A stretch of 64,000 nt of DNA from Vandiemenella viatica (taxonomy: Eukaryota; Arthropoda; Insecta; Orthoptera; Morabidae): NCBI GenBank assembly GCA_031002005.1, contig JARYHS010008074.1:178026494-178090493 (forward strand), read 5' to 3'. The position numbers were made by a program, and so were the translations under genes. Within the stretch, counting starts at the first letter, position 1. Every line of letters begins with the position of its first letter. The notes beneath the pieces were generated by a model that worked only from the letters and a program-made list of their open reading frames with translations, did not search any database and was not told the origin of the DNA. Below, piece by piece: positions 10,518-21,559 of the stretch.

Positions 10518-10593
10518 TATAATAAAAATTGTTTTTTTCACTTTGTTTATTTTTTATTACAAAACGTCTGTTGCTTTCTGGACAGCCCTCGTA

Positions 10594-11127
10594 CATTGAA
10601 GAAATAATGAGGAATGCAGAATGGAAACTTACTTAGTACCACATATCAGGTTTCTGCACACCCATCTATGTATTGACATGGAAAGAAAATGGAGCTAAAG
10701 TATAATTTTTTAAAAATCTTTCAGTTAGAGATGCTCAGTTGTGTAAATTTATCAGTTCAAATAATTCCCAAATCTTGGTATTTGAAATATTGTATGATTG
10801 GGTCCATTATTATTTATCTTTCTGTACTTGTATCTTTTAGAATGATCATTGTGTCCAACAACAAACCTAAAATGTTACAGTGCCTTCTGGGATCCTGAAA
10901 TCTGAAAATTTATATGTCAGGTGCATTATCATTTATAAAGAATTAAAAATAAATTAATGATATTAGTTCATTATTTGTCAATTTCCCTCTGTTATGAATT
11001 CATAAATTATCTTGTGGCACCACCTGTCAGTAATGTTGCTACATTCATGACTGCACATAATTTAGCTGATATTTTTGGTGACTTAAAGCTGTTATTTCTG
11101 CAGTAAGCATCTGATGTCCCTTGATAT
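10594..11127. other. No gene seen; probable intron or intergenic DNA
   Basis: AT-rich unique-looking sequence between the mariner and the LINE tail. I see no exon, RNA gene or repeat that I can name. Confidence 0.5.
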
Positions 11128-12121
11128 TATTTAATTTAATTTAATTTAATTTAATTTAATTGCAATGGAGCACAGGCTCCGGTGGCAATTTCCCTACACA
11201 GCTATCTTCCCCCTATCCTGCACCCACCTACATTTGCCCTCTACAAATTTTTTCTTTAAATTCCTTCAAAGTTTTCGGTAAATTATTCATCGTTTCTCTT
11301 GGTAACTCATTCCAATCCCTGACACCCTTACCTAAAAAAGAGAATCTTCCTACACCCTTGTGCCTGAAATCGAGTGCCAGCTTGTGGTCATGGTCATCTT
11401 TTCCCTTCCATGCACTACTTTTCATACCTACTGCAATATCTTTCCATGCCTCATCACCAGTATATGCCCTGTACACTCCCATGACCCTCCTCATCCTCCT
11501 CCTGTCTTGCAATGAATCCCATTCCAGCTCCTTTATCATATCCGTCACTGATTGCATTCTGCGATAATTTCCAGAAACAAATCTAGCAGCCCTTCTTTGC
11601 ACCCTCTCCAACTCCTGTATTTGATACGTAAAATGAGGGTCCCATACTACACTACCATATTCGAGCAATGGTCTGACCAAAGTTTTGTAACCCAATTCCT
11701 TGACTTCTCTCGTACATCCCCTCATAACTCTCTCCAACAAGTGCAGAACTCTGAAACCTTTTCCTACCACCTGTCCTATGTGTCCTGCCCAGTTAAGTTT
11801 GTTATCAAAAGTAATTCCAAGATATTTGCATTTCAAGTCTTCAGCAAGCAATTCTTTCCCCACCTTATATTCATAATTAACCTTTTGTTTTTTATTTGTG
11901 TATCTAATAAGCTGACTCTTCTTTGCATTTATCTTCATTCCATGTTTACTAACCCAATTAGATATCCTGTCCAGATCACCCTGCAACTGTTTACAATCCT
12001 CTATCGTTTTGATTCTTTTATACAGCATTATGTCATCTGCAAACAATCTAATTTCAGATAGTAAACAGGCAACACAATTATTCATTAGAATAATGAATAG
12101 CAATGGTCCCAATACGCTAGA
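11128..12121 (-). mobile_element. 5'-truncated LINE (CR1/jockey-like) with pentanucleotide tail
   Basis: On the minus strand the copy begins abruptly at 12121 within the RT motif SVLGPLLF. It runs through the C-terminal half of the RT, a short 3' UTR, and a tail of TTAAT/ATTAA repeats at 11128-11160, which serves as the poly(A)-like tail. Such 5' truncation and a simple-repeat tail are what target-primed reverse transcription leaves. Its 5' end lies 115 nt upstream of a calcineurin B exon, antisense to that gene. Four other tails of this family are in the window, at 16757, 26495, 28353 and 35540, all minus. Confidence 0.85.
11228..12112 (-). CDS. LINE reverse transcriptase, C-terminal half (open, truncated)
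   Basis: A 294-residue open frame encodes the second half of a non-LTR reverse transcriptase. GPLLFIILMNN is the motif before the catalytic box, and FADDIML is the catalytic YADD-type box with two Asp. CKYLGITFDNKLNW and then the thumb and C-terminal part follow, with YGSVVWDP and RVQRRAARFV, typical of CR1/jockey-group elements. It ends with a normal stop at 11228. The palm's first Asp, the fingers and the endonuclease are missing through 5' truncation, so no active enzyme can come from this copy. The lack of frame damage suggests a fairly recent insertion. The apparent Met start is an internal residue, not a true start. Confidence 0.85.
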   Translation of the reverse strand: MGPLLFIILMNNCVACLLSEIRLFADDIMLYKRIKTIEDCKQLQGDLDRISNWVSKHGMKINAKKSQLIRYTNKKQKVNYEYKVGKELLAEDLKCKYLGITFDNKLNWAGHIGQVVGKGFRVLHLLERVMRGCTREVKELGYKTLVRPLLEYGSVVWDPHFTYQIQELERVQRRAARFVSGNYRRMQSVTDMIKELEWDSLQDRRRMRRVMGVYRAYTGDEAWKDIAVGMKSSAWKGKDDHDHKLALDFRHKGVGRFSFLGKGVRDWNELPRETMNNLPKTLKEFKEKICRGQM

Positions 12122-12236
12122 CAGATTTTATTTTTTATATGTTTTTGGATGCTATAATAGTTACAGTATAAAATTCATGAATCTTTATAGTTGTTTATTT
12201 AAAGAAGAACATCTGAAACAGTTCTTATAATTTCAG

Positions 12237-12358
12237 AATTCATCCAAGGAGTTTCCCAGTTCAGTGTCAAAGGTGATAAAGAATCAAAACTAAGGTTTGC
12301 CTTTAGAATCTATGACATGGATAACGATGGATACATATCAAATGGTGAACTGTTTCAG
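12237..12358 (+). CDS. CanB: Calcineurin subunit B, exon with EF-hand 3
   Basis: The acceptor TTTCAG ends at 12236. The exon starts in phase 1 with the last two bases of a Glu codon and encodes 41 residues, [16 protein letters not shown]... GELFQ, then donor [18 protein letters not shown] is a canonical 12-residue EF-hand loop with Asp at 1, 3 and 5 and Glu at 12. [20 protein letters not shown] is nearly invariant in animal calcineurin B, the Ca2+-binding regulatory subunit of the Ca2+/calmodulin-dependent phosphatase calcineurin. The exons for the N-terminal half (EF-hands 1 and 2) are not in the 12 kb to the left. They must lie beyond the palindrome and the window edge, unless the assembly is wrong. 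Drosophila has two such genes, so the exact paralogue is open. Confidence 0.95.
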
Positions 12359-12432
12359 GTAAAATAAAGCCATAAGGTAAAACTAACTTCTGGCATATAA
12401 AAATTAAGAATTAAAATTATAGCCTTTTACAG

Positions 12433-12555
12433 GTCTTGAAAATGATGGTGGGAAATAATTTGAAAGATACACAACTTCAACAAATCGTGGACAAGACTAT
12501 ACTCTTTGCTGACAAAGATGAAGACGGTAAAATAAATTTTGAGGAGTTCTGTTCT
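12433..12555 (+). CDS. CanB: Calcineurin subunit B, exon with EF-hand 4
   Basis: The acceptor TTTTACAG ends at 12432, and the donor GTGAGT follows Ser at 12555. Its 123 nt are in phase 0 and encode [20 protein letters not shown]... [18 protein letters not shown] is a complete EF-hand loop (Asp 1, 3, 5; Asn 9; Glu 12). The [20 protein letters not shown] stretch is the conserved segment between EF-hands 3 and 4 that contributes to the calcineurin A and FKBP12/FK506 binding surface. The intron before it is only 74 nt. No damage to reading frame or splice signals is visible, so the gene looks functional. Confidence 0.95.
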
Positions 12556-12661
12556 GTGAGTAGTTTTTTAATTCCATATTTCACAAAATTGCTGAATATC
12601 ATGAAAAATTTTACAAATCAAAGTTTATATTGCATTTAGGCAGTAATAACTAATGTTCCAG

Positions 12662-12709
12662 GTTGTCGGCAATACAGATATCCACAAGAAAATGGTGGTT
12701 GATGTTTAA
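12662..12709 (+). CDS. CanB: Calcineurin subunit B, last coding exon
   Basis: The acceptor TTCCAG ends at 12661. The exon encodes VVGNTDIHKKMVVDV and the stop TAA (12707-12709). The DIHKKMVVDV end is the conserved C-terminus of calcineurin B. It completes EF-hand 4 from the exon 106 nt upstream, and splicing joins ...FCS to VVGNT in frame. The 3' UTR must follow. Confidence 0.95.
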   Translation, partial: VVGNTDIHKKMVVDV

Positions 12710-14245
12710 CTTCTACTGTTCCCACAGTCAGCCTTGAAACCAATAAGAGAAGTTGTACCTCATACTGTGGAAAAAATGTTTAATTTCTCCTGCCGTTCTT
12801 CCTTCTACAGACTTTGAAGTAACATTTAATCAAGTGTGTTTGTTTTAAAGATCCCGTACAAACTTTGAAATAACACTTCAGTACGAGTGTATATTCCATA
12901 TACTATTACCAGTTCAAAGTTTGTAACATTTTGCAAATGTGATTAACACAAGAATTTCTTTTTGTGTGGTTTTATGGTTATTACCTTCTCTAAACTTATC
13001 ATTACAGATCTGTGAATGTTTCTTGAAGTATTTTGTATATTGAAAAATTGTTGCATGTTTATGATATTGGTGTTCAGTCACACTCATTAATTCATTAGAC
13101 TCACCAGGCACATTTAACTGTGATCTTTCATAAAATTTACTATGTATAAATATGTATAAAAAAAGACTATGAAGTCATTGTTATATGTTGAAGATAATTT
13201 CTCTATTGAAAGTAGACAAGTGTTAAATATATGTGTTGTTGCCAGGTAGTATTCCTAGTCACGCTTAATCGCTCAATATCTTTCAAGCATTATACAAGCA
13301 GTTTTACATCTTTTATAGCCAAGCCATGTTTATGATATTGTTTGGATCATGGTACAGCTCTTTTCTATCTTCTTATTTGGAGAAAATTTCTGTGAACAGT
13401 GTTTCATTTGAAGGTGATGATATAGCATTACAGAATTAGTAATAGTGTATATCTGACTCAAAATTTAACTTTTGTTATCTGCTGACAGTACAACAAAACA
13501 CACAGTAAGTAAGTAAATATAAAAGCACTACATTCTTATAAATAAGTCTTATTCCAAGCTCCTAGTATAACATAAACATAATTTTTTTTAACTAAAATGT
13601 AATCTTTACTTCGTGGTTAATAAAGTGACATATTTAAGCTCCATTAAGATTTACAAAAAGATAATATCTATTAACAATACTGGAGTGGCAGTCCCAGAAA
13701 ATGATCTGTAGTTTTTTAATTATCTTCTTCCTCTCAAGACCACATTGTTACAGATAAAATCATATTTATTAAGTTAACATTGTGGTCTTTGTATTAAAAT
13801 TTGTGTGTGTTTAAATAAAATTAATTTTATTATGTTGTATCAATTTTTGCCCCTTTAAGAAAGCCTTCCAAGCAATAAATAAAATATTAGATAAATTTAT
13901 AAATTTTAATAAATGCTAAGATCATGTTCAGTTAATAGTAACCATGTATTCAACCTTTCTTCCCTCAAATATTTGTTTTCCATACTCAATTATATGAGTT
14001 TATTTAAAAGTATGTTTTAGTTTTCAAGAACCCTTTACTCCTGTTCACCAGAGCTAGGACAAATATAATAATATATTAAACTAATTTAGAAATGTGTATA
14101 AAATTGAATAGGTGTTCCATTTGGATTTCCATTTTATACTGAAATCTGATAATTAAACCTTTGTTGCTTCCTAGTTTTTACATATTGTGATATCCCTAAA
14201 TCATCTTAATAACTATGCATTAAAACATAATGATGATAAAGATTA
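12710..14245 (+). other. Probable calcineurin B 3' UTR and downstream DNA
   Basis: No coding content. AATAAA hexamers that could serve polyadenylation lie at 13619-13624 and in the AT-rich stretches near 13815 and 13875. Which of them ends the transcript cannot be told from sequence alone. Confidence 0.45.
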
Positions 14246-14455
14246 AGCGTGGCGGGTGAGCAGTAACTCTTTGGCTCTTATTCACGACTCTCTTCCCTAT
14301 CTGGGCATCCAGGTTTGGGTTTTACATGGTTTCCCCAAATCACTCCAGGTGAATGCTGGGATGCTTCCTTCAAAAGTCAAGGCTTCCCATTCCTTGCCTC
14401 CACTCCTTTCCTGCCTCTAATGACCTTGAAATTGACAAGGCATAAAGCCATTACA
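14246..14455 (+). mobile_element. tRNA-derived SINE (family 1), diverged copy
   Basis: The body CCAGGTTTGGGTTTTACATG ... CCCCAAATCACTCCAGGTGA ... TTCCCATTCCTTGCC matches the SINEs at 59375 and 60902. The tRNA-like head is worn (GCGTGGCGGGTGAGCAGTAA, then a lost B box). It is the oldest-looking of the three copies. Confidence 0.7.
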
Positions 14456-14511
14456 AATATATAAATGTGTGTGTGTGTCTGTGCAGGAAAATGCTTTAAG
14501 TCAATAAAATT

Positions 14512-14790
14512 AAAGATGGATAGGGAAGTAGGACCCAACACTTACCAAAGATGAAGGTGGCTGGGACGACGAACACAAAAAAAAAAAAATGCAATATTTC
14601 GGCAATAGCCTTATTTGTGCGGAAGCAAGAAGTGAGACACCAGGCGGAGTCAGATGTGTACACAGCGACTGCCGTCTGGTGAATGGCATTACCGGCACTG
14701 ATAATAGTATGGGAGGGGGGAAGCTCAAATATTGGATCGATAATCGATATTGTAGATGACTTGGGACTCCGCTTAAAACTACCACACTGT
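14512..14790. repeat. F-repeat copy
   Basis: GATGGATAGGGAAGTAGGAC ... ACTTACCAAAGATGAAGGTG at the start and AATGCAATATTTCGGCAATA in the core are family marks. A run of 13 A follows the GACGACGAACAC motif that also occurs in the copy at 23985. Confidence 0.6.
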
Positions 14791-16756
14791 TTTGTACATG
14801 ATTTATGAAGTTTTGGTGAAAGTCTTTAAGGAATTAAAACGACATGCTATCACCCATTTTCTATCATACTGTAGGTTATATGATGAAATTAGTGGAATAA
14901 CGCAGAATCTCCTCTGAGATAGACTGGACGTGGTTGGAGCTTTCTCTGCACTTGGATAGTAATCTGGTTGTGTTTGAATTCCAGTCGCTAGCATAAGGGG
15001 CATATTTCCATCTATTATTAGGTGATTTCTGACAAAAGTGTTGGTAATATATATGTTCAATAAAAAAAATTTATTTTAGACAGATAACTGCCAGAACTAT
15101 TGCAAATTTGCTACCTCAAAAAATAATAGTATCAAAATATGAACACTTACATTATCCCTTAAAGTAGGCATTGACAGGATAATTCAAACTTAGTTAGAAC
15201 TTTATCTCTTTAGGTTAGATGACATGACGAGTAATTACATGGGAGAAAGATCCCAACCTCAAAGACGATCCCTATTTAACAATAATAAAGGCATTTATAT
15301 ATATATATATATATAAAACTACTAGAGTGATTAACTATGGATATTGAATAAGTGCCCTATTTGCAAAAAATCTTATGTAATGAGTTGAGTTAATTATTTA
15401 ATGAAAACTATTCATGAGTTTTGTTCTATGATAAAAATTATTTCCTATGTAAACATGAACAAACAATAGCATGAACACATCTCAAGGTATTGGTTTATTT
15501 GTGTTTGCAAGTAAAAAATTCCATCATTTATTGATTGAAAAGTGATTCATTTTAACAGACCTTTAGTTGAACTTTTGAGGAAAAGAGAATTTATCATTGT
15601 AAATTTTGGCACTTGTCAGTCACTGTCTAGCAGTTGTTTACTTGGGACTTTTTACCACAGTGATGCGAGGTAAGACGTGTTACGACACCGATATGGCAGG
15701 TGGGTTCTGTCACTTCAAGCGATCCTCTCGATATACAGTGCCCCTGCAGAGAAAAAAATGTTGTGTAGTGCTGCCTCAGGCAGTATGTCATGCAACTTGT
15801 AAACTGGATGGGAGGTTTTGGCCAACACTGCTAGACATGCTGTCAGAAACAGAATGTTTTTCACATAACTCTCATTTCTTAACTTGATTCTTATTGTTCT
15901 CTCCTCCCTGGGGACATTCTTGTTTCTCCAATTCATTGCCACGTAAAACAGATATACTTACAGGATTGAGTTTCATTTATTCAAGAGAAGTCCTGCCATT
16001 GCAGAAGTAGCCTTCATTCTGTGAAACTGTAATGGTTCTCTGTCACTTGATTTGAGAATGTACAACTAGCAATAAATGTTCAAATGATAGGCCCATGACA
16101 TGTACCCTTTTGGACAGGTACTCACACCCAGAAACATGGTTTGTGGTGGGGGTCACAAGTTGGCACTTTCAGGATCTGGACTTCTGAGGAAAAAATAAAA
16201 CAGTTTTGCAGGAAGCTTACCTTGTAATTGACACCATGTATTAATATTTTCTCGCCTTACAATCGCACATCATGGTGGTGAAAGCCTCTGTCTGCCCTGT
16301 ATCCTTTATTACGTAAAAGCAGTTTAAGGTCTGGTCACAACAATTTTGATGATGAATCATTTTCTTAAGGCTCCTGTATGAATGAGTTGTCACCGTCATT
16401 GCCTCGGAATTCGAGAATCCTAAGCAACACTTGTTTTTTAAATCATAATTGCTGCAATTTTCACATTAAGCCCATGTCACTCAAAATCCTATTTAGTCCA
16501 TTAAAAATTCTTGCAAATTATAAATCGTTGGGTTAACATAAAAAAAATTCCTTGGTCACAAAAATGTGCCCCACAGTATGAAAATATAACTAACCACTTA
16601 AATATAAAATAACACAACGGAAATATTTGAAGTGAGTGGTGAGAATTACAAAGTTCATCAGCAGTTAATTGCAACAGTATATTTCAGATTAGTTAAGGGC
16701 AAGGTAGCACAGTAGCTTAAGAGATTTTAAAAAGTTATTAAACATTGTGTCAGGCT
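14791..16756. other. No gene seen; contains a TA microsatellite
   Basis: Unassigned DNA. (TA)n lies at about 15293-15316. A 93-codon open frame from 15606 has no domain, signal peptide or splice context that I can support. Confidence 0.5.
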
Positions 16757-17105
16757 TGAAACTAATTAATTTAATTGAATAGAGCTAACACTCTAGTGGC
16801 AAATTCCCCAGTCATCCATATACCCCTATTTTATATCATTTTTTAAATTTTATTTTACAATTGGAATGTTAAATTCCTCCCCCATTTCCTGTTATGATTT
16901 ACAAATTTTAATTCTAAATTCCTTAAGCATTTTGGGAAATTATTCATCATTATACTTTGTAATTTGTTCCAATCCCTGACACCCTTTCCAACAAAGGAAA
17001 TCCCACTTCCTTATGCATGAAATCAAGTGGAAGCTTGTGGCCATGGTCACCTTTCCCCTTCAATTTACACTCTGCATAGTATTTCCATATGAACTGAATT
17101 GATTT
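16757..17105 (-). mobile_element. Diverged LINE 3' end (same family as 11128)
   Basis: The tail TTAATTTAATTGAATAGAGC and the block CTAGTGGCAAATTCCCCAGT correspond to the 3' UTR of the LINE at 11128. AATCCCTGACACCCTTTCC and GGAAGCTTGTGGCCATGGTC are its C-terminal RT codons with many changes. It is dead. Confidence 0.7.
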
Positions 17106-18319
17106 ATTTCAAATTTTCTTTCTCCTTGTCTTGGTAGTTTCAGCTTTTAGGACAGATGATTAGAGTATGTAAATTTGAACACAAATATTTCCTATAGAAA
17201 CAGGGTATGTAATGAAAAGAGACTTGTAATTACACTTTATTGTTTTATAGGTATTATTACTGTACAAATAGTTATAATACAAATCTATTGCACTTTTATG
17301 TGTGAACTGAATCTGCAACTATATGCTGTAAACATCGAATAATAATGCATGATTTTAATCCTAATTTTAAGAATTTAAAAATGAATGGGTCCAGTAAACC
17401 TGAAAGAAATGGAAATAGCTCGTTACACTTAACTACAAAAGAAAATAAGTCCCTACAGTAGTAGCTGATAATTAAAACGGCAAAGTGTAGGAACCCAAAA
17501 AAGAAGAGGTAGGTGTATAATTTGACACATCCTGTGCAAAAAATTTTGCATTCAGTGTAAACGTTTAGGTTCATATCTGTCGGTTACTGTAATATATTCA
17601 CAAAATAAAATAAAAGTAAAAAGTTCCAATTTAAACTAACAGCAAAAAGGGAGGTGCTTACAGGCAAGAAGAATATGGATTAAGTATCTGTAACTAGATG
17701 AAGATGGTGGGTTGAGAATCCTTAATCATTTAGGAGGCTAATGAAATGGTGAGTTGATGGGTGTACATATGTAAAAAAAATTTATACAAGAGTGGTAGAA
17801 ATAATCAATCGAGATTAAGCAAGAGTGAGGATAGGAGGATGCAAAAAAAGGTAACTGTGAAGAAAACATATCACTGAAATTAGTGATGATAATGAAAGAA
17901 AAATAAATTAGAAATGAAATTATAAAGAAAGACTTGTGATGGATTGACTAATAAGACAACTAGGTGGATGTCTAAGATATGATGGTAAGTGAGTTCATAA
18001 CTGAGAAATCCTAACTAATATAAGGGGGAAGCAATATTGTAGGACACGAGTTACTAATGTAAAACATTCATTTCATCCTAGTGGACTAATGGTTGAGATG
18101 GGCCTGTATACAAACTGGAGCTGAATGCAGTCGAGTTGATTTGTTTTTTGTGTTACACATGGCATGGGTAAGGTGTCACCTGTAGCACTATAGGTTCTGC
18201 AGCTTAGTCCATGGACCAAGACGTTTATTCGTAAATACCTACTTCCTGATTTTAGAAAGTCATCATACTTTAAGCCCAAGTGGATGTCTGGTATCAATGA
18301 GATGTGATTAGACTGGTTC
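17106..18319. other. No gene seen
   Basis: AT-rich sequence without recognisable coding exons, RNA genes or repeats. Confidence 0.5.
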
Positions 18320-18470
18320 CCATGTAAGAGTTCTTAAGGAGGAATAATATTGAGAAAAATCCTGTTAACTTTCACAGTAAGACAGTTTTTGAGGTTGTTA
18401 GAGTTTCAAGCACTGACATGGATTGCCACTGGTCTAGGTAGTTAGAATAAACTGCCTGTTGCATTTTCAT
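18320..18470. repeat. Dispersed repeat R1, copy 1
   Basis: AGAGTTCTTAAGGAGGAATA ... CATGGATTGCCACTGGTCTA ... AATAAACTGCCTG parallels 24375-24520 (AGAGTTCATAAGGAGTCAGA ... CATGGGCTGCCACAACTGGA ... AAGCTATTTGCCTG) in the same orientation, with roughly two thirds identity by eye. The nature of the repeat is unknown. Confidence 0.45.
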
Positions 18471-20000
18471 TGTTACATGCACATATACTGATTATGAATA
18501 AGAAATTAAAATAGGGAAAGCTGCTTTCGTAAACTCTGAATGTGGAAGCGTGGTACAAACTAGGTAAACTCCTGGTCTCAATTTAAGATAATAGCCAGTC
18601 ATTGCTTTAACTTTTCCTTCTATCATCTCTTCTCTTCTTCCCCCACTACATAAATTGAACTGCGGCTAACCAGAGGTGATGTGGAACTTCATATTTACGT
18701 ATTTAAGTTTATACATTATTTTGCTACCATTTTTTATTTTATTTTTCTGTGCCCACCTGTGATTAGTTTTGAAATTTCATAATGCTCAGATTTTAGCTTC
18801 AAATCACTTCCCCCTGTACTATGTTTAATTTTATCCCCACCGTGGACATTCCTTGCTCAACAGTCACTGTGTGAAGCAGTCTCCTGCGCACTGCAGGTTT
18901 AATGAAGGGTAAGACCCGAAAATTCCAATATCTTTTATACTCGTGTCCCTTGCGTTTGTTCACGCCCCATGACCATCATTTGAAGTAAACAGTGGTTCAT
19001 TTCCCTTTCCTTGTTTGTAATACATTTTGCTACTTACTGCCCATTATTTCATTACATATGGTACCAGGTTGATGGATTTTTTATTTCTGTTCAATATGCA
19101 AGATTTTGAGGAAAGTGTGATTAAAGTAAAACTTTTTTCTTGAAGGCTTCTTAGGCATTTTGTGGTGCACAGTTCCTTACTCTAACAGAAGAGAAACTTA
19201 ATTAATATGCTTACTGGTACCTGAAACTTCTACGATATGGATTAGAAGAACTGTTTTCAAGATGCCAAATACAAGAATTGCTCTCCATTTTATTTTGTGT
19301 GTGTGTGTAAAATCGTGTTTAAAACTTTAAGAGCTAAATGTTATCTACATATGAAATGTCATCCAAATCGCTAGAGCCATTTCAGGGATCGTCTGGTTTA
19401 CCACCTAATTAATTGCTTAACAAATAATGCTGTTATGTTTAATTCAATGAATTAAAGTGCAAGATTTGTGGTAATTCATTTACTCCCATAAAACTATGCT
19501 CATTCCTCGAATTAACCTCACATCTTCTGATCAACAGTGCCTTTCCAAATGATAGAAAACAAATCCCAATATAAGTATCCTTCATTATGAACATTAATAA
19601 AGCACAAGGTCAGACACTTCAAACGGCAGGATTGTAGTTATCAGATTTTTTTTTTTTTTTTTTCATATGACACCCATACGTGGTCTTTTCACGAGTTTGA
19701 AGATTTATTCATACTTTTTGTTTTGTTTTAAAGACACGTGCAGTCAAAAAGTCAATGATCACATTATAACTACTTATATTGTTTTCAGAGAAGCTTTGTA
19801 AAATAAAGAAGATTGAAAAAAAGGATATCTAACAAAGCCAATAATTTTTAAATATATACTTTTTAAATGTTTTACTATTAAACATGTAGTATTTAATTAT
19901 AACAACTTATTACAGTAAAAGTGATATTTATTACTACTATTCAAAATAAAATATCTTTTATTGATAAATACTTGCATTAACTTATTTCCACAGTATTATA
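18471..20000. other. No gene seen; weak F-repeat half near 18895-19060
   Basis: CATTTGAAGTAAACAGTGGT followed by TCATTTCCCTTTCCTTG near 18975 resembles the right half of an F-repeat. A T-run is present near 19650. Nothing else was recognised. Confidence 0.4.
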
Positions 20001-21350
20001 CCGAGTGTTACAGAAAAATGTATACACACTTCAGGAGAAGAAAAAACATATGGAAACGTTTTCATACAAAATGTTTATTAGCCTGAAAGTAAGATTATAA
20101 GTCTGTTTGAAGTTTCCAATACACTTTCTGGGGTAAATGTTTATGTTAAGTGTTCAAAGTGATGGCCTTCTACATCAATGCATTTCTGAACACGGGTTGC
20201 GACTGATTCGGTAACTACCGCTAAAGTTTCCAGTGGGATATCTGCGCACACTGTTCTAATCTCATCCCAAAGTTCGTTCAGGTTATCTGGTCTTTCACTG
20301 ATCCCCATAAGTAAAAGTCCAACGGTGTTAGATCTGGAGAACGCGCAGGAAACTCAATTGGAACCCTGCGTCCTATCCAATTCTCTGGAAAATTTAGATC
20401 AAGGTATGCTCTTACGTCCCTATGGTAGTGCGCAGGGGCGCCATCTTGTTGATAATAAATCCTCTCATTACTGTACAGTTCATGAATGGCAGGTAAAAAT
20501 TGAATCGTTAAGCATTCTCAGATAAAGTTCACCGATTAAAGTACCTTCATAACGGAAAGAACCAATTAGTCCCCTACGAGTCAATCCGCACCACACATTT
20601 ACACCAGGCAAATTCACAACCGTTTCCACTGTGATGTGGGGATTATTGTCAGCCCAGTACACACAATTGTATCTGTTGACAGTTCCATTGAGCTTGAACT
20701 GTGCTTCATCTGACCAAACCACATTCCCCACAAATCCCGGAACATTGTTAACCATGTCCCGAAACCATTCACAAAATTGTAACCTACAATCTGAGTCGTC
20801 GTCATTTAACTGTTGCACCAGTTTGGGAATGTACACTTTAAACTTGCCTTTCTTCAGAATGCGTAGCACGCTGACATGACTTACACCACTCTCATGCGCA
20901 CATTGCCTTGTAGATTTTTGTGGCGACTGCTGAAAGCGTTCCAGCTCCGCAGCCGAGGACTCGTCACTCGTAGCTGTGCGAGGTCGCCCTGATCGGCCTT
21001 TGTGTACATCACACACTGTTCCATGCAGCTCGAATTTGTCACGTATACGGGTAATTGTTAACCGTGTAGGTGGATTTGTACCAAACTCATGTCTCCACTG
21101 TCTCTGGACAGCAGCCACATTCTCAAATTTCCGGTACCACTTCAACAATTGCTTACGCTCTTCAAAGTTCAACCGTACTTCCGCCATGTTGATATCAGTT
21201 AAGCACCGCTGCCTGCGTCACGGCCCTAGCTTGCTGCCACCTATTGAGCAAACATCACACTACGTTTTTACCAAATTTCATTCTCTCAAGCATGAAAACG
21301 AACCCTCTGTGACCTTTAAAAGTGTGTATACATTTTTTTGTAACACTCGG
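20001..21350 (-). mobile_element. Tc1/mariner-superfamily transposon, DD41D type
   Basis: TIRs CCGAGTGTTACAGAAAAATG (20001 on) and its inverse CATTTTTTTGTAACACTCGG (to 21350) are flanked by TA on both sides (19999-20000, 21351-21352). The terminal 33 nt are almost perfect inverted repeats that continue with GTATACACACTT. Length is 1350 nt, which suits a single-gene element. The transposase is on the minus strand. Confidence 0.9.
20141..21187 (-). pseudogene. DUF4817/DD41D transposase with two frame breaks
   Basis: It starts at 21187 with MAEVRLNFEERKQLLKWYRK, a DUF4817-type helix-turn-helix N-terminus, then RSGRPRTATSDES and VSHVSVLRILKKGKF. Catalytic residues: Asp in VVWSDEAQF; Asp in YYQQDGAPAHYH after the first frame break; the last Asp in TPLDFYLW, 41 residues further, so the spacing is DD41D (rosa-type spacing). 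The first frame change is near 20515, where LLNDSIF leaves the frame for FLPAIHELYS. The second is near 20310, where ...GSVKD must join RPDNLNELWDE; a short deletion there removed codons. It ends ...EGHHFEHLT with a stop at 20141-20143. Length is about 349 codons. It is inactive unless these are sequencing errors, which two clean indels in otherwise intact sequence do not exclude. Confidence 0.88.
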
Positions 21351-21352
21351 TA

Positions 21353-21559
21353 TTACTATTTGGTGACTGACCATGATATAATTTGCACAGGTCATCTAGT
21401 GTTCAAAAATTATTTAAATATACGAGTTCCTTGCTGTAACCAAGGAGAACTTGACTATTATCAGTCACCTTACTGAAACCTGAAATGTCTACCAGATGGC
21501 TTTAGAGCCATTTCCGACATCCCAAATATGTACACAAGCAAGGATAAAGATAAAAGATA
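21353..21559. other. No gene seen
   Basis: Short unassigned spacer between the DD41D element and the F-repeat cluster. Confidence 0.4.

Larger units (their letters stand above)
7575..10591 (+). mobile_element. Mariner (DD34D) transposon split by a Helitron
   Basis: The 5' TIR CGAGGGCTGTCCAGAAAGTA (7575 on) is repeated inverted at 10561-10591 (GCTTTCTGGACAGCCCTCG), and both ends are flanked by TA (7573-7574, 10592-10593). The span is 3017 nt, far too long for a mariner. Removing the Helitron at 8834-10517 leaves 1333 nt, which is the normal mariner size. The transposase runs on the plus strand between the TIRs. The element is dead: frameshift, stop and disruption of the 3' end. Confidence 0.9.

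Noticed and set aside
7575..10591. A new long transposon with mariner TIRs and an extra gene module
   Set aside because: The extra 1.7 kb obeys Helitron insertion rules and has no ORF; the length without it is that of a normal mariner.
11552..12230. Plus-strand open frames opposite the LINE
   Set aside because: Shadow frames of the LINE reverse transcriptase on the other strand.
15606..15887. 93-codon open frame with several Cys
   Set aside because: No recognised domain, no splice or start context, no partner exon. A length like this is expected by chance over 64 kb.
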